From the NCBI RefSeq assembly GCF_004217095.1, contig NZ_SHKO01000001.1:620001-684000 (forward strand): a stretch of 64,000 nt of DNA, in the 5' to 3' direction. A model generated the notes under the pieces. That model did no database searches and was not told where the DNA came from. It saw nothing but the letters and a program-made list of their open reading frames with translations. Position numbers and translations under genes: made by a program. The stretch's first letter is position 1. The number at the start of each line of letters is the position of its first letter. Shown one piece after another: positions 34,277 to 44,017 of this stretch. The stretch comes from Advenella incenata. Its GTDB lineage: Bacteria; Pseudomonadota; Gammaproteobacteria; Burkholderiales; Burkholderiaceae_B.

Positions 34277-35080
34277 TCAGCCGGGCGGCCTGGCCTGCCG
34301 GGTGCGTGACCACAGGCAGGCATACTTGTTAAATACTGATTGCGCAGCCATGACCGACAGCAGAAAGCCGGCCCTGCCATCCAGTATACCCAGGCGCAGG
34401 AAATAGGTTCTGAAAAAACGCGCGACGGCATGCAAGGTGGCGGTTGCCAGCGATCCCTTCTTGCCGGCGGCTTCCCGCTGTTCTGCCCAGGCAATGGCAT
34501 AGCCTGCTGATTTGCGCAGATGCTCATCGACCGTGGCGTAGGTAAAGTGCAGCAGATCGCCTTGCAGTGTTTCCAGTTTCGCCCCGGGTGGCAGGACAAG
34601 CGATTCATGTACCAGGGCCTTGTCGTATTGCGTGAGGGCCCTGGGATGCAGTCGTTCCACATGTCCGGGATACCAGCCGCAATGACGAATGAATTGGCCG
34701 AACGCCCAGCTCAGTCTTGCTACTTGGTATATGGTGTTGTCGGGAGGATTTTGCAACACCGCTTCAATGCTGGCGCGCAGTTCTGGTGTGACGCGTTCGT
34801 CGGCATCCAGCCACAGGATCCAGTCGGCGGTCACATGCGTTTGCGCGCGCTGCCGTTGCGGGCCAAAGCCCGGCCAGTCGGTGCTGCTGTAGAAAGCCTG
34901 CGTGTAACGGCGGGCGATCTGTTCGGTGGCATCGGTGCTGCCCGAGTCCAGGATCACGATTTCATCGACCCAGCCTGCGACCGAATCCAGGCATGCGGCC
35001 AGGTTTTGCGCTTCGTTCTTGACGATCAGCGCAACGGCCAGTGTGACGCGTCGGGTGGGATGGGCTGCTTCAGCAGGCAT
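34277..35080 (-). CDS. Glycosyltransferase family 2 (KdtX/WaaE-like)
   Basis: A 267-residue GT-A enzyme: LAVALIVKNEAQNLAACLDS, DEIVILDSGSTDATEQIA and the DxD-type WLDADERV. Its pattern is that of LPS inner-core beta-1,4-glucosyltransferases. The start overlaps the end of the MFS gene by 11 bases. With the following GT4 gene it suggests a short lipopolysaccharide core assembly unit, donor and acceptor unknown. Confidence 0.9.
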   Translation of the reverse strand: MPAEAAHPTRRVTLAVALIVKNEAQNLAACLDSVAGWVDEIVILDSGSTDATEQIARRYTQAFYSSTDWPGFGPQRQRAQTHVTADWILWLDADERVTPELRASIEAVLQNPPDNTIYQVARLSWAFGQFIRHCGWYPGHVERLHPRALTQYDKALVHESLVLPPGAKLETLQGDLLHFTYATVDEHLRKSAGYAIAWAEQREAAGKKGSLATATLHAVARFFRTYFLRLGILDGRAGFLLSVMAAQSVFNKYACLWSRTRQARPPG

Positions 35081-36482
35081 CGGTGTCGAGACCTTTTATA
35101 TAGCGGAACAGATTGATGATAACGGCGATTATAACCAGTGCGTTGGCAAAGCCCATGACATACATGGGGCCGCGTACCGGATCGACATGAAAACTGATGG
35201 CCACGCAGGCTGCGCCAATACCCTGGCCGAACAGGCGGGTGGTTGCCTGTACGCCACCGGTGGCGCCGCTGCGCTTCAAGGGGGTGGACAGCAGCATGGC
35301 GCGGTTATTGGGTGTTTGAAAAAAGCCAAAACCCATGCCGGCCACAAACATGGGAGCGACGTAATACCACAGGGAAATATCGGCAGGCAGCGCCATCAGG
35401 GCAATGATGCCGATGGCCATCAGGGCGGCGCCAATGCCAGCCAGCAGTGAGGCCTTGAAATATCGGCATAGCTTTGCCGATAGCGACGCGATAACAACAC
35501 TGCCGACCGGCCAGACCCCGAACAGCAGGCCGACCTTTTGCAGCGGCATGCCCAGATTGTGTTGATAATAAAAAGGCAGCGCCAGCATGGATATCATCTG
35601 CGCAGTAAAGGTGAGCGCAGAAACGATGACGGCGTACTTGAATATCGGAAAGCGAAACAGGTCAACCGGCACCAATGGCGTTGCCTGCGGCAGTGAACGT
35701 CGTATTAGCACATAGCCGCTGATGGCAGCCAGGCCCAGCATGAACAGGCCTCGGCCGGGATTGCGGCCGATGGCATCCAGGCCGATCAGCAACAGCGCGA
35801 AGGTAAAAATATTCAGTACGGCGCTCAGGTAATCGAAGCGACCTTTGCTGCGCGAGGCCGCTTCCGGCAAATAGCCGGCGGCATACATGGCAAACAGGCA
35901 GATAGGCACGGTAAAGCCGAAGATCCACTGCCATGAGGCGACTGACAAAATGGCAGCACCGACCGACGGGCCAACGACGGACATGACGCCGACCGTCATG
36001 GCGTTGATGCTGATGCCTGCGGCCAGCTTGTGAGCCGGATAAATGTGGCGCACCAGTCCGCCAAACAGGCACATCATGGACGCGGCCCCCAGCCCTTGCA
36101 GCATGCGGGCGGCCACCAGGCTATGCAGGTTGCCGGACAACGCGCACAGCAGGGAGGCAATGGTAAAAAGCGCAAGCCCCAGCCGAAACATGAGCTTGAA
36201 ACCGACGCGCTCGGCTACTGCTGACAGTGGCAGCAGGGTAGCCATCACGGAAATCGTATAGGCGTTGACGATCCAGATCGAATCGGCCTCGCCCACATTC
36301 AGTTCCCTTGAAATCGTCGGCAGGGCGATGTTGGCGATATTGGCGTCCAGTACAGTGACGCCAATGCAGCACAGCAGTGCGCCCGCAGCCCACTGACGGG
36401 CCGGGGCCGGCAGGCCGGTAGAATTTCTGGGTGCTGCCGCCGGGGCTGGCGTGTCGGGATTGCGGGTGGGGGCTTGGTTCAT
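35070..36482 (-). CDS. MFS transporter, DHA2-like drug/metabolite exporter
   Basis: A 470-residue multi-helix transporter. The first helix carries the DHA2-type motif (CIGVTVLDANIANIALPTIS), followed by WIVNAYTISVMATLLPLSAV and a loop motif MLQGLGAASMM. The start at 36482 (MNQAPT) is preferred over an in-frame start at 36572 that would run into glmU. It begins 4 bases after the glmU stop and overlaps the GT2 gene, so it is in the same transcript. Substrate not predictable. Confidence 0.9.
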   Translation of the reverse strand: MNQAPTRNPDTPAPAAAPRNSTGLPAPARQWAAGALLCCIGVTVLDANIANIALPTISRELNVGEADSIWIVNAYTISVMATLLPLSAVAERVGFKLMFRLGLALFTIASLLCALSGNLHSLVAARMLQGLGAASMMCLFGGLVRHIYPAHKLAAGISINAMTVGVMSVVGPSVGAAILSVASWQWIFGFTVPICLFAMYAAGYLPEAASRSKGRFDYLSAVLNIFTFALLLIGLDAIGRNPGRGLFMLGLAAISGYVLIRRSLPQATPLVPVDLFRFPIFKYAVIVSALTFTAQMISMLALPFYYQHNLGMPLQKVGLLFGVWPVGSVVIASLSAKLCRYFKASLLAGIGAALMAIGIIALMALPADISLWYYVAPMFVAGMGFGFFQTPNNRAMLLSTPLKRSGATGGVQATTRLFGQGIGAACVAISFHVDPVRGPMYVMGFANALVIIAVIINLFRYIKGLDTDAC

Positions 36483-36486
36483 GCCA

Positions 36487-37863
36487 TCAATCTTGTTTCT
36501 TTGTCGGACGTGTCCAGTTCTCCACGGTTGTCTGGCGGGTGCGCGAGAGTGTGAGTTTGTCGGCCGGTGCATCTTTGGTTAGCGTGGTGCCCGCGCCCAG
36601 CGTTGCGCCTTTGCCGACGGTCACAGGAGCGACCAGTTGCGTGTCCGAACCAATGAACGCGCCATCTTCAATAATGGTTTTGAATTTGTTCACGCCATCG
36701 TAATTGCAGGTAATGGTGCCTGCGCCGATATTGACCTGTGCACCGATATCGGCATCGCCCAGGTAACTCAGGTGGTTGGCCTTGCTGCCCTGGCCCAGCG
36801 TGGTCTTTTTCAGTTCGACAAAATTGCCTACGTGAGACTCTGCCGCCAGCTCTGTGCCCGGGCGCAGTCGCGCATAGGGGCCGATCTTGACGTTCTCGGC
36901 AGCGTTGGCCTGTTCCAAATGGCTGAATGCCTCTACTTGGGTGCCAGCGCCCAGCGTCACATTGCGCAGAACGCAATGTGGGCCCACGCGTACACCATCG
37001 GCCAGGGTAACCTTGCCTTCAAACACGCAGCCGACATCAATAAACACATCGCGTCCGCAGTCGAGCGTGCCGCGCAGGTCAAAGCGGGCCGGATCAGCCA
37101 GCGTGACGCCCTGGACCAGCAGGCGCTGTGCCTGTTCGGCCTGCCAGGCTCGTTCAAGTTGCGCCTGCTGTACGCGACTGTTGACGCCCAGCGTTTCCCA
37201 GTTTGCATCGGGCTGGGCGGCATTGACGGGTACGTTGTCCTGGACCGACAGTGCAATGGTATCGGTCAGATAATATTCGCCCTGCGCATTATTGTTGTTA
37301 ATGCGGCTCAGCCAGTCTTTCAGCTTTGCGGTGGGAGCCGCCAGAATGCCTGTGTTGACTTCGCAGATTTTATGTTCCTGCTCGGTTGCATCCTTGTGTT
37401 CGACGATCCGCTGCACCTGGCCACTTTCGTTGCGAACGATGCGTCCGTACCCTGTCGGGTCCTGCAGTGTTTCGGTCAGTACGGCCATGCCATCGGCGCG
37501 CGCCTGCAACAGGCGCTTTAACGTGGCCGGCTGCACCAGGGGCACGTCGCCATACAGTACGATGGTGGTATCGGAGTCCTGTTCGCCACCAACCAGCAGC
37601 GGCAGGGCCTGCTGGACTGCGTGGCCGGTCCCGTACTGGGGTTGTTGCAGGGCGTATTCAATGTCGGTCTGGTCGGCAAAGGCTTTCTTGACTGCGTCGG
37701 CGCCATGTCCGACCACGACAATGATGCGATCGGGGGATAGTTGCCGGGCGCTGTCGATGACCTGCGCCAGCATGGGCTTGCCAGCCAGAGTATGCAATAC
37801 TTTGGGCAGATCCGATTGCATGCGTTTACCCATACCTGCTGCGAGAATGACGATATTTAACAT
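36487..37863 (-). CDS. glmU: Bifunctional UDP-N-acetylglucosamine pyrophosphorylase/glucosamine-1-phosphate acetyltransferase
   Basis: A 458-residue GlmU of standard length. The N-terminal uridyltransferase starts [20 protein letters not shown] with [14 protein letters not shown]. The C-terminal left-handed beta-helix acetyltransferase includes [40 protein letters not shown] and [17 protein letters not shown]. It acetylates glucosamine-1-phosphate and couples it to UTP. The end differs slightly from family norm ([18 protein letters not shown]). Confidence 0.98.
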   Translation of the reverse strand: MLNIVILAAGMGKRMQSDLPKVLHTLAGKPMLAQVIDSARQLSPDRIIVVVGHGADAVKKAFADQTDIEYALQQPQYGTGHAVQQALPLLVGGEQDSDTTIVLYGDVPLVQPATLKRLLQARADGMAVLTETLQDPTGYGRIVRNESGQVQRIVEHKDATEQEHKICEVNTGILAAPTAKLKDWLSRINNNNAQGEYYLTDTIALSVQDNVPVNAAQPDANWETLGVNSRVQQAQLERAWQAEQAQRLLVQGVTLADPARFDLRGTLDCGRDVFIDVGCVFEGKVTLADGVRVGPHCVLRNVTLGAGTQVEAFSHLEQANAAENVKIGPYARLRPGTELAAESHVGNFVELKKTTLGQGSKANHLSYLGDADIGAQVNIGAGTITCNYDGVNKFKTIIEDGAFIGSDTQLVAPVTVGKGATLGAGTTLTKDAPADKLTLSRTRQTTVENWTRPTKKQD

Positions 37864-37952
37864 AGATAGACGTGTCGTAAAGTTTGAAATGAGTTAAGGG
37901 GGCGATAAAAAAATGGGGAAGTGATTATGCCTTCCCCGTTAGCTTGTAAGTA

Positions 37953-38651
37953 TCAGGAACTGCGGCGTGCTGCCGTGCTGCGTTTTGCCGCGGGCCGGCT
38001 GGCCGTCGCGCGTTTTTTTGTCGCCGGCTTGACCGGCTCCTGCGGCTCTACTGGCTCATCGGGTCCGGGGCCGGGCGGCGTTTTGACGGGGGAGGGCTCT
38101 TTGTGCATTGCCTGCGTGGCCTGGGTCGCTACCTGGGCCAGTTGGGTAAACTGTCCCTGCAGCATGTCCCACCAGGCCTGCGATGCCTGGCTGACCGAAT
38201 CGTTGGCAAAACCGGCGTTGTCGTGGGCCGTCGTGTTTTCTTCGTGATCAGTGGTGGTTGTGCGCGTGGGTGTTGCCGCATCGGGCTGTGCCGACTTTTT
38301 CAAGCCGAACAGGTCGTCCAGCGAGCGATCCTGGTTCTGCGTCTGCAGGGTGTCAACAAATGTCTTCAAGGTATGAATACTGGCGCGCTGGATTTCCAGT
38401 CCCTGAATGGTGCCCGAGAGCATGGACAGGTTCATGGTCAGCCAGCTTTCTATGCTTTTGAGTTCCTGGATGCGCTTGTCCAGTTCTTCCGGGTTCAGGG
38501 CGGGGGGCATGGCAAAGACCGGATTGCTTGCCTGCTGAACTTGTGCAAACTGCTGCCAGGCCTTGCTCATCATGTCCAGGCTTTGCATGATGGGATTGCT
38601 GGCGCTGTCCGGCCCCAGGCCGGGCCGATCAAACGGGTTGCTGCTTGTCAT
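37953..38651 (-). CDS. phaM: PhaM-like polyhydroxyalkanoate granule regulatory protein
   Basis: A 232-residue protein. The N-terminal half fits the PhaM family (NPIMQSLDMMSKAWQQFAQ, LDKRIQELKSIESWLTMNLS, LEIQRASIHTLKTFVDTLQ). The C-terminal tail is rich in Lys, Arg, Ala and Pro (KPATKKRATASRPAAKRSTA), as in PhaM and histone-H1-like DNA-binding tails. PhaM links PHB granules to the nucleoid and activates PHA synthase. No pha synthesis gene is in the window. The start lies inside the end of the Nudix gene (23-base overlap). Confidence 0.85.
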   Translation of the reverse strand: MTSSNPFDRPGLGPDSASNPIMQSLDMMSKAWQQFAQVQQASNPVFAMPPALNPEELDKRIQELKSIESWLTMNLSMLSGTIQGLEIQRASIHTLKTFVDTLQTQNQDRSLDDLFGLKKSAQPDAATPTRTTTTDHEENTTAHDNAGFANDSVSQASQAWWDMLQGQFTQLAQVATQATQAMHKEPSPVKTPPGPGPDEPVEPQEPVKPATKKRATASRPAAKRSTAARRSS

Positions 38652-39492
38652 GAGGTTCTCCCTGATTTTGCGGCTGCGCGCGAAACCGCGCGAGCAATGT
38701 TTCGGATGTACGGCTCAGCATGCCTTCCAGTATAACAAGTGCAGCTTCCAGTGTGATCTGTCTGTCGGCAATCATTTGCACGGCCTGCTGCTGGCTGACG
38801 ATGCGAATCTCAGATACTTCGCCGTCCATGTTCCGCGGCGTGGCGTGAGGCGGCAGGATGCAGTCACTGACCAAAATGTCCTCGACCTGGTAGCCTTCGG
38901 GCAGGCGACGGTGCATGCGCAATAGCGTGCGCAATGGCGTACGGCAGGTCAGCACGTCTTCATTGAGCCCTGCCTCTTCAAAGGTTTCGCGCAGCAGCGC
39001 GTGTTCAAAGTCTTCCGAACCGTTGGCAAGGCCGCCGGCCAGCGTATCCCACATGCCCGGATCACTGGCTTTGGTCATGGCGCGTTTTGCTATATACAGT
39101 TGCAGGTCCGGCGTCCAGGCATTCAAATGAACGGCATGGGTCAGCAGTCCCAGGGGGCGCATGGCAGCACGCTCCATTTTTGCAAGATCTTCCCCTTCGG
39201 CATATACTGTGAGCAGCTCATCGCGCCAGGTTTTAAGCAGGCCCGCATCGCGCAGAATAATGGCGATATCGGCCAGCATTGGCTCCAGTTCGAAGCGGGG
39301 CGTACCCGGATCGACAAAGTGTACGGCGGTCGCGGTGGTGCGCACTTGCGGCAGATGGCCAATGGCCTTGAGCGCCTGCGGCGTAATAAAGCCGGCCAGT
39401 TTGCCGGCAATGGTCAGCGGCAGCGAGTATTCGGGCGGCACTTCCTGTATGGATTGCAACAGGGCTGCGTAAAGGGCGGGGATTCGGTTCAA
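38629..39492 (-). CDS. Nudix hydrolase with N-terminal DUF4743-like domain
   Basis: A 287-residue protein. The Nudix box is complete in the second half: G-x5-E-x7-REUxEExGU is read as GLANGSEDFEHALL followed by RETFEEAGL. The N-terminal 110 residues resemble the domain of plant and bacterial Nudix proteins related to thiamine pyrophosphokinase-type N-termini. It should hydrolyse a nucleoside diphosphate derivative or similar. It overlaps the PhaM gene by 23 bases and is probably translated with it. Confidence 0.88.
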   Translation of the reverse strand: MNRIPALYAALLQSIQEVPPEYSLPLTIAGKLAGFITPQALKAIGHLPQVRTTATAVHFVDPGTPRFELEPMLADIAIILRDAGLLKTWRDELLTVYAEGEDLAKMERAAMRPLGLLTHAVHLNAWTPDLQLYIAKRAMTKASDPGMWDTLAGGLANGSEDFEHALLRETFEEAGLNEDVLTCRTPLRTLLRMHRRLPEGYQVEDILVSDCILPPHATPRNMDGEVSEIRIVSQQQAVQMIADRQITLEAALVILEGMLSRTSETLLARFRAQPQNQGEPHDKQQPV

Positions 39493-39589
39493 AGTTGCAT
39501 CGATGTCGTGTCAAACATGCAACGATTGTATTCGCAAAAAGTTCGCAGGCAGGTTCGCTGTCGCTTTTATATGGTTAAATGAACTATCT

Positions 39590-39620
39590 TTGACACAGAT
39601 TAAGGCGTCTTGGGTATAAT
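39590..39620 (+). promoter_or_regulatory. Probable sigma-70 promoter of the cytochrome oxidase operon
   Basis: TTGACA (39590-39595) and TATAAT (39615-39620) are both exact consensus hexamers, separated by 19 bases, which is longer than ideal. The likely start point is about 39627, giving a leader of some 115 bases before coxB. Confidence 0.55.
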
Positions 39621-39743
39621 CCTGTACCGCAAAGGGTTATGATTGCTTCGCTTTTTATGCGGCTGCCGTCAGCTACGATAATCAGGCGCGATCCGATCAG
39701 TTTCATACGAAAAAACGGAACAGCGCACAAAAATGAGGTCAAC

Positions 39744-40562
39744 ATGAAGAAGTTGCAAGGTTTACTTGGTCTTGGAGCGCTCCTGCCAGCCTGTACGGCG
39801 TGGGCTCAGGTCCAGGATATGCCAGGTGGTCCTAAGGTATTGCAAGTCAATCTGCATAAGGGTGTCACCGAAATAGCCGAAAGCATGTACAGTCTGCACA
39901 TCATGATGCTGATTATCTGTACTGTAATTTTTATTGCCGTTTTCGGCGTCATGTTCTACTCAATCTGGGCGCACCGCAAATCCAAGGGTTTCAAGGCTTC
40001 CGTATTCCATGAGCACATGGGCGTGGAAGTGGCCTGGACAGTGGTTCCGTTCATTATCGTGATCGCGATGGCCCTGCCGGCAACGAAAACCGTGGTTGCA
40101 ATGAAAGATACCAGCAGCGCTGATATCACAGTCAAGGCAACCGGCTACCAATGGAAATGGGGTTACGAGTACCTGGATGGCAAGGCCAAGGGTATCAATT
40201 TCATTTCCAATATGACAACGCCTTACGATCAGATCGAAGGCCGCGCCGAGAAATCCAATACTTACCTGATGGAAGTGGATAACGAACTGGTTGTTCCCGC
40301 AGGTAAGAAAGTCCGCGTCGTGATCACTGCCGACGACGTCATTCACTCATTTTTTGTACCTGAGCTTGGTGTGAAACAGGATGCCATTCCCGGCTTTCTG
40401 CGTGATGCCTGGTTCCGCACCGACAAGGTGGGTACTTATCGCGGCCAGTGTGCCGAGCTGTGTGGTCAGAACCATGCCTTCATGCCAATCGTAGTCCGCG
40501 TCGTTTCTCCAGAGGATTATGACAAGTGGATTGCAGAGCAGCAGAAAGTAGCAGCACAATGA
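39744..40562 (+). CDS. coxB: Cytochrome c oxidase subunit II
   Basis: A 272-residue subunit II with signal peptide (GLLGLGALLPACTAWAQ), two membrane helices (SLHIMMLIICTVIFIAVFGV; WTVVPFIIVIAMALPATKTV) and a periplasmic CuA domain. The CuA ligands are in RGQCAELCGQNHAFMPIVV with His in DVIHSFFVPE. There is no fused cytochrome c domain. ATG 39744 follows GAGGT; frame upstream to 39639 is not needed. First gene of the aa3 operon: it accepts electrons from cytochrome c. Confidence 0.97.
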   Translation: MKKLQGLLGLGALLPACTAWAQVQDMPGGPKVLQVNLHKGVTEIAESMYSLHIMMLIICTVIFIAVFGVMFYSIWAHRKSKGFKASVFHEHMGVEVAWTVVPFIIVIAMALPATKTVVAMKDTSSADITVKATGYQWKWGYEYLDGKAKGINFISNMTTPYDQIEGRAEKSNTYLMEVDNELVVPAGKKVRVVITADDVIHSFFVPELGVKQDAIPGFLRDAWFRTDKVGTYRGQCAELCGQNHAFMPIVVRVVSPEDYDKWIAEQQKVAAQ

Positions 40563-40644
40563 AAATGACATTCGGAACTTTATATTCGCAATATTGCGCC
40601 TGTGATATCTGCAAGCCAGGCACGCAGCAGGCAAGGAGTCAAAA

Positions 40645-42246
40645 ATGAGTAGTACAGTAGTGGGTCACGCTCCTGATCATCACGGACACGATGACCATCA
40701 CCACGCAGCCCCAACGGGCTGGCGCCGCTGGCTGTTCGCCACCAATCACAAGGATATCGGTACGATGTACCTGTTATTCTCGTTCATCATGCTGCTGGAG
40801 GGCGGCGCGCTGGCGTTGCTGATTCGTACCGAGCTGTTTGAGCCGGGGATACAGTTCTTCCAGCCTGATCTGTTCAACCAGTTCACCACCATGCACGGCC
40901 TGATCATGATTTTCGGTGCGATCATGCCTGCTCTGGTTGGATTTGCCAACTATATGATTCCGTTGCAGATCGGCGCGTCCGATATGGCTTTTGCGCGGAT
41001 GAATAACTTTAGCTTCTGGCTGCTGCCTGTCGGCGCCATTTTGCTGACCGGCTCGTTCTTTGTTCCTGGTGGCGCCACTGCTGCCGGCTGGACACTTTAC
41101 GCACCGCTGTCGCTGCAAATGGGTCCTGGCATGGACATGGCCATTTTCGCCGTGCACATCCTGGGTGCCTCGTCCATCATGGGTGCGATCAATATTATCG
41201 TGACCATCCTGAATATGCGCGCGCCTGGCATGACATTGATGAAAATGCCGCTGTTCTGCTGGACATGGCTGATCACGGCATTCCTGCTTATCGCTGTTAT
41301 GCCGGTGCTGGCTGCTGCTGTTACCATGTTGCTGACCGACCGTCATTTTGGCACAGGCTTTTTCAACGCCGCTGCTGGTGGTGATCCGGTTCTGTATCAG
41401 CACATATTCTGGTTCTTCGGTCACCCTGAAGTGTATATTATGATTCTGCCGGCCTTCGGTATTGTGTCGGCCATCATTCCTACCTTCTCACGCAAGCGCC
41501 TGTTTGGTTATGCGTCCATGGTGTATGCGACTGCCGCGATTGCCGTGCTGTCGTTCATCGTCTGGGCCCACCATATGTTTGCAACGGGTATGCCGGTGAC
41601 CGGACAGTTGTACTTCATGTATGCAACCATGCTCATTTCCATTCCTACGGGCGTGAAAGTGTTCAACTGGGTTGCTACCATGTGGCGCGGTTCGCTTACC
41701 TTCGAAACGCCCATGCTGTTCTCCGTCGGCTTTATTTTCGTGTTCACCCTGGGTGGCTTTACCGGTCTGATTCTGGCCGTTGCGCCAATTGATATCGCTG
41801 TACACGATACCTATTATGTTGTGGCTCACTTTCACTACGTGCTGGTAGCCGGATCGCTGTTTGCCCTTTTTGCTGGTACCTATTACTGGCTGCCAAAATG
41901 GACAGGCCGTATGTATAACGAGAAACTGGGCAAGATCCATTTCTGGTCTACCATGCTGTCTTTCAACCTGACGTTCTTCCCGATGCACTTCCTGGGACTG
42001 GCCGGTATGCCGCGTCGTTATGTCGATTACGCACCGCAGTTTACGGACTTCCACCAGATCGCCACTATCGGTGCCTTCTGGTTCGGATTCTCGCAATTGC
42101 TGTTTTTGTACATCATTTTGAAAACATATCGTGGCGCTGGCGAGACTGCGACTGCCCAGGTATGGGAAGGCGCAGAAGGACTGGAGTGGACACTGCCATC
42201 TCCGCTGCCGTTCCATACCTTTGAAACGCCGCCTGTTGTCAAGTAA
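40645..42246 (+). CDS. coxA: Cytochrome c oxidase subunit I (aa3 type)
   Basis: A 533-residue haem-copper oxidase subunit [18 protein letters not shown] carries the CuB histidine cross-linked to tyrosine; HHMFATGMP and [11 protein letters not shown] hold CuB and haem ligands. WTLYAPLS and the K-channel region TGVKVFNW are in the usual order. It reduces O2 to water and pumps protons. A histidine-rich N-terminus ([15 protein letters not shown]) is common in this order of bacteria. It follows coxB by 82 bases with AAGGAG before the ATG. Confidence 0.98.
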   Translation: MSSTVVGHAPDHHGHDDHHHAAPTGWRRWLFATNHKDIGTMYLLFSFIMLLEGGALALLIRTELFEPGIQFFQPDLFNQFTTMHGLIMIFGAIMPALVGFANYMIPLQIGASDMAFARMNNFSFWLLPVGAILLTGSFFVPGGATAAGWTLYAPLSLQMGPGMDMAIFAVHILGASSIMGAINIIVTILNMRAPGMTLMKMPLFCWTWLITAFLLIAVMPVLAAAVTMLLTDRHFGTGFFNAAAGGDPVLYQHIFWFFGHPEVYIMILPAFGIVSAIIPTFSRKRLFGYASMVYATAAIAVLSFIVWAHHMFATGMPVTGQLYFMYATMLISIPTGVKVFNWVATMWRGSLTFETPMLFSVGFIFVFTLGGFTGLILAVAPIDIAVHDTYYVVAHFHYVLVAGSLFALFAGTYYWLPKWTGRMYNEKLGKIHFWSTMLSFNLTFFPMHFLGLAGMPRRYVDYAPQFTDFHQIATIGAFWFGFSQLLFLYIILKTYRGAGETATAQVWEGAEGLEWTLPSPLPFHTFETPPVVK

Positions 42247-42255
42247 CATCGCGTT

Positions 42256-42366
42256 ATGACACCAGAGCAAAAACGTAGGAACAGGATTGTTGGTTTGATC
42301 CTGGCCGGATTGGTAGTTGCAATCTTCCTGTGGGCGATTTTCGGTCATGTACTGTCCGCGGCTTAA
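42256..42366 (+). CDS. Cytochrome oxidase small assembly protein
   Basis: A 36-residue single-helix protein, start ATG 42256, stop TAA 42364-42366: MTPEQKRRNRIVGLILAGLV leads into one membrane span and ends HVLSAA. The MTPEQKRRNR start is typical of the tiny oxidase assembly protein encoded right after coxA in Burkholderiales. It begins 9 bases after the coxA stop. In relatives ctaG/cox11 comes next; here DUF2970 does. Confidence 0.8.
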   Translation: MTPEQKRRNRIVGLILAGLVVAIFLWAIFGHVLSAA

Positions 42367-42395
42367 CGCCGCTGACAAATGGGAAGGATGTAGCT

Positions 42396-42620
42396 ATGAG
42401 TGAAGATTTACGGGATTTGTCCAAGAGAAAGCTCAACTTCTTTCAGACCATGAAAGCAGTGCTGTGGGGGCTGTTCGGCGTGCGCCGCGGCTCGGGCTAT
42501 CAGGATGACATTTCCCGGTTGAATCCGGTACATCTGATCCTGGGTGGCATCATAGCGACAGTCCTGTTTATTATTTTATTGGTGATGGTGGCGCGCTGGG
42601 CGATAACCAGCCTCACCTAG
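42396..42620 (+). CDS. DUF2970 single-span membrane protein of the cox operon
   Basis: A 74-residue protein: a basic, amphipathic start (LSKRKLNFFQTMKAVLWGLF), GVRRGSGYQDD, and a C-terminal membrane helix (LILGGIIATVLFIILLVMVA). This matches DUF2970, found between ctaG and coxC in many betaproteobacteria; function unknown, oxidase assembly likely from context. ATG 42396 follows GGAAGG. Confidence 0.85.
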   Translation: MSEDLRDLSKRKLNFFQTMKAVLWGLFGVRRGSGYQDDISRLNPVHLILGGIIATVLFIILLVMVARWAITSLT

Positions 42621-42651
42621 TTGGTCAAAGCGTTCCATGAGGGAGAACATT

Positions 42652-43527
42652 ATGAGTGCGAGCCACTCGGTTCAGGTAAAAGAAGCACCGTATTATTACG
42701 TGCCGGCCGATTCGGCCCATCCAGTTAAGACAAGTGCCATAATGCTGATCATTTTGATCGGCGCGGTGACCTGGATTAACAAAGTGCCTTACGGGCAGTA
42801 TCTCGTACTGTTTGGGCTGCTTGCCCTGTTTGTCGTGCTCTACCAATGGTTTGGCGATGCCATCCGTGAATCAGAGGCGGGCATGAACAGCAAGCGTATC
42901 GACCTGTCTTACCGCTGGGGTATGGGCTGGTTCATCTTCTCTGAAGTGATGTTCTTCGCCGCTTTCTTTGGCTCGCTTTGGTATGCGCGTGAAGTGACTA
43001 CGCCCTGGCTGAGCGACATGGATCACCAGTTGCTGCTGTGGCCCGGCTTTACCGGCCAGTGGCCCAACTTGGGTCCAGCGGGCATCGTAAGTCATTTTGA
43101 AACAGTAGGTCCTTTCTGGCTGCCAACAATCAACACGCTGTTGCTGTTGTCTTCAGGCCTGACACTGACCCTGTCTCACCATGCATTGCGTGCCGACCAT
43201 CGTAAAAGCGCTATTTTGTGGCTGTTCATTACCATTGTTCTGGGCTTCACATTTGTGTTCTTCCAGGCCGAGGAATACATTCACGCCTATTCCGAACTGA
43301 ATCTGCGTTTTGATTCCGGTATTTACGGTTCACTGTTTTATATGCTCACCGGCTTTCACGGCTTCCACGTGCTGCTCGGTGCAACCATGCTGACTGTCAT
43401 TCTGATCCGCCTGATTCGCGGTCACTTCACTGCCGATCATCACTTCGGTTTTGAGGGTGCTGCCTGGTACTGGCACTTTGTGGACGTGGTCTGGCTGGGT
43501 CTGTACCTGTTCGTTTACTGGTTCTGA
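42652..43527 (+). CDS. coxC: Cytochrome c oxidase subunit III
   Basis: A 291-residue, seven-helix subunit III: YYYVPADSAHPVKTSAI at the start, YRWGMGWFIFSEVMFFAAFF, the conserved acidic FFQAEEYIHAY and GFHGFHVLLGA, ending WYWHFVDVVWLGLYLFVYWF. The start at 42652 (MSASHS) is chosen because GAGGGAG lies upstream; the in-frame ATG at 42637 has none. Last gene before a strong hairpin. Confidence 0.97.
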   Translation: MSASHSVQVKEAPYYYVPADSAHPVKTSAIMLIILIGAVTWINKVPYGQYLVLFGLLALFVVLYQWFGDAIRESEAGMNSKRIDLSYRWGMGWFIFSEVMFFAAFFGSLWYAREVTTPWLSDMDHQLLLWPGFTGQWPNLGPAGIVSHFETVGPFWLPTINTLLLLSSGLTLTLSHHALRADHRKSAILWLFITIVLGFTFVFFQAEEYIHAYSELNLRFDSGIYGSLFYMLTGFHGFHVLLGATMLTVILIRLIRGHFTADHHFGFEGAAWYWHFVDVVWLGLYLFVYWF

Positions 43528-43550
43528 TTTACCCAGCGGTTCGATAAAAG

Positions 43551-43585
43551 GCAAAGGGTCGGAAAACCGACCCTTTGCTGTTTCA
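43551..43585 (+). terminator. Terminator after coxC
   Basis: GCAAAGGGTCGG (43551-43562) and CCGACCCTTTGC (43567-43578) form a perfect 12-bp stem with an AAAA loop, 23 bases after the coxC stop. The following TGTTTC is a weak T-run, so termination may be partial; the symmetry also allows it to act on the opposite strand. Confidence 0.8.
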
Positions 43586-43769
43586 GCGCAACGGGGTGCT
43601 GTTACAGCAAAGCGCAGTCATTGGCGGTATGATGTTTAACGTGGTGTTGATAGCATAGCGGTGCCCACAACAGGCTTGCATTGAAGCTGGCTCAGGCTGG
43701 TTTGACGCGGGTAAAAACGCGCTGACCAGCCCCTGGGCGTGTAACCGGGCCGTGTTCCGGAACGCCGTT

Positions 43770-43982
43770 TTAACGAGTAGGCTGATCAATGCCCGTGCTG
43801 TCGATCCATCCCATGTAATGGGCAAACAGGACGAACAGAAACAGCGCAATGGACAGTGCAATACGCAGGGTAAGTGCGTTGACTGTGCGATTGGTTGTGC
43901 CTTTGTCGCGCATAAGGTAGAAAAAGGCCGATGCCAGACTGCCTATGATCGCAAGAAAGGCGAGTCCGATAAAGATACGCAT
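43770..43982 (-). CDS. DUF2909-type twin transmembrane protein
   Basis: A 70-residue protein with two hydrophobic helices (IFIGLAFLAIIGSLASAFFY and IALSIALFLFVLFAHYMGWI) separated by a short polar turn, RDKGTTNRTVNAL. This is the layout of DUF2909 twin transmembrane proteins, which commonly lie between coxC and SURF1 in Burkholderiales. It is on the opposite strand, 35 bases from the SURF1 start, so the two share a divergent promoter. Function unknown, oxidase biogenesis by context. Confidence 0.8.
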   Translation of the reverse strand: MRIFIGLAFLAIIGSLASAFFYLMRDKGTTNRTVNALTLRIALSIALFLFVLFAHYMGWIDSTGIDQPTR

Positions 43983-44017
43983 GGGTTAACTCCTGACTGG
44001 AATAGAATATTGTAGTA

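Noticed and set aside
36637-37521. 294-codon open frame antisense to glmU
   Set aside because: Shadow of the glmU codons; no recognisable domain.
41488-42378. 296-codon open frame antisense to coxA
   Set aside because: His/Gln/Arg-rich translation typical of antisense to a membrane protein gene; no supporting start signal.
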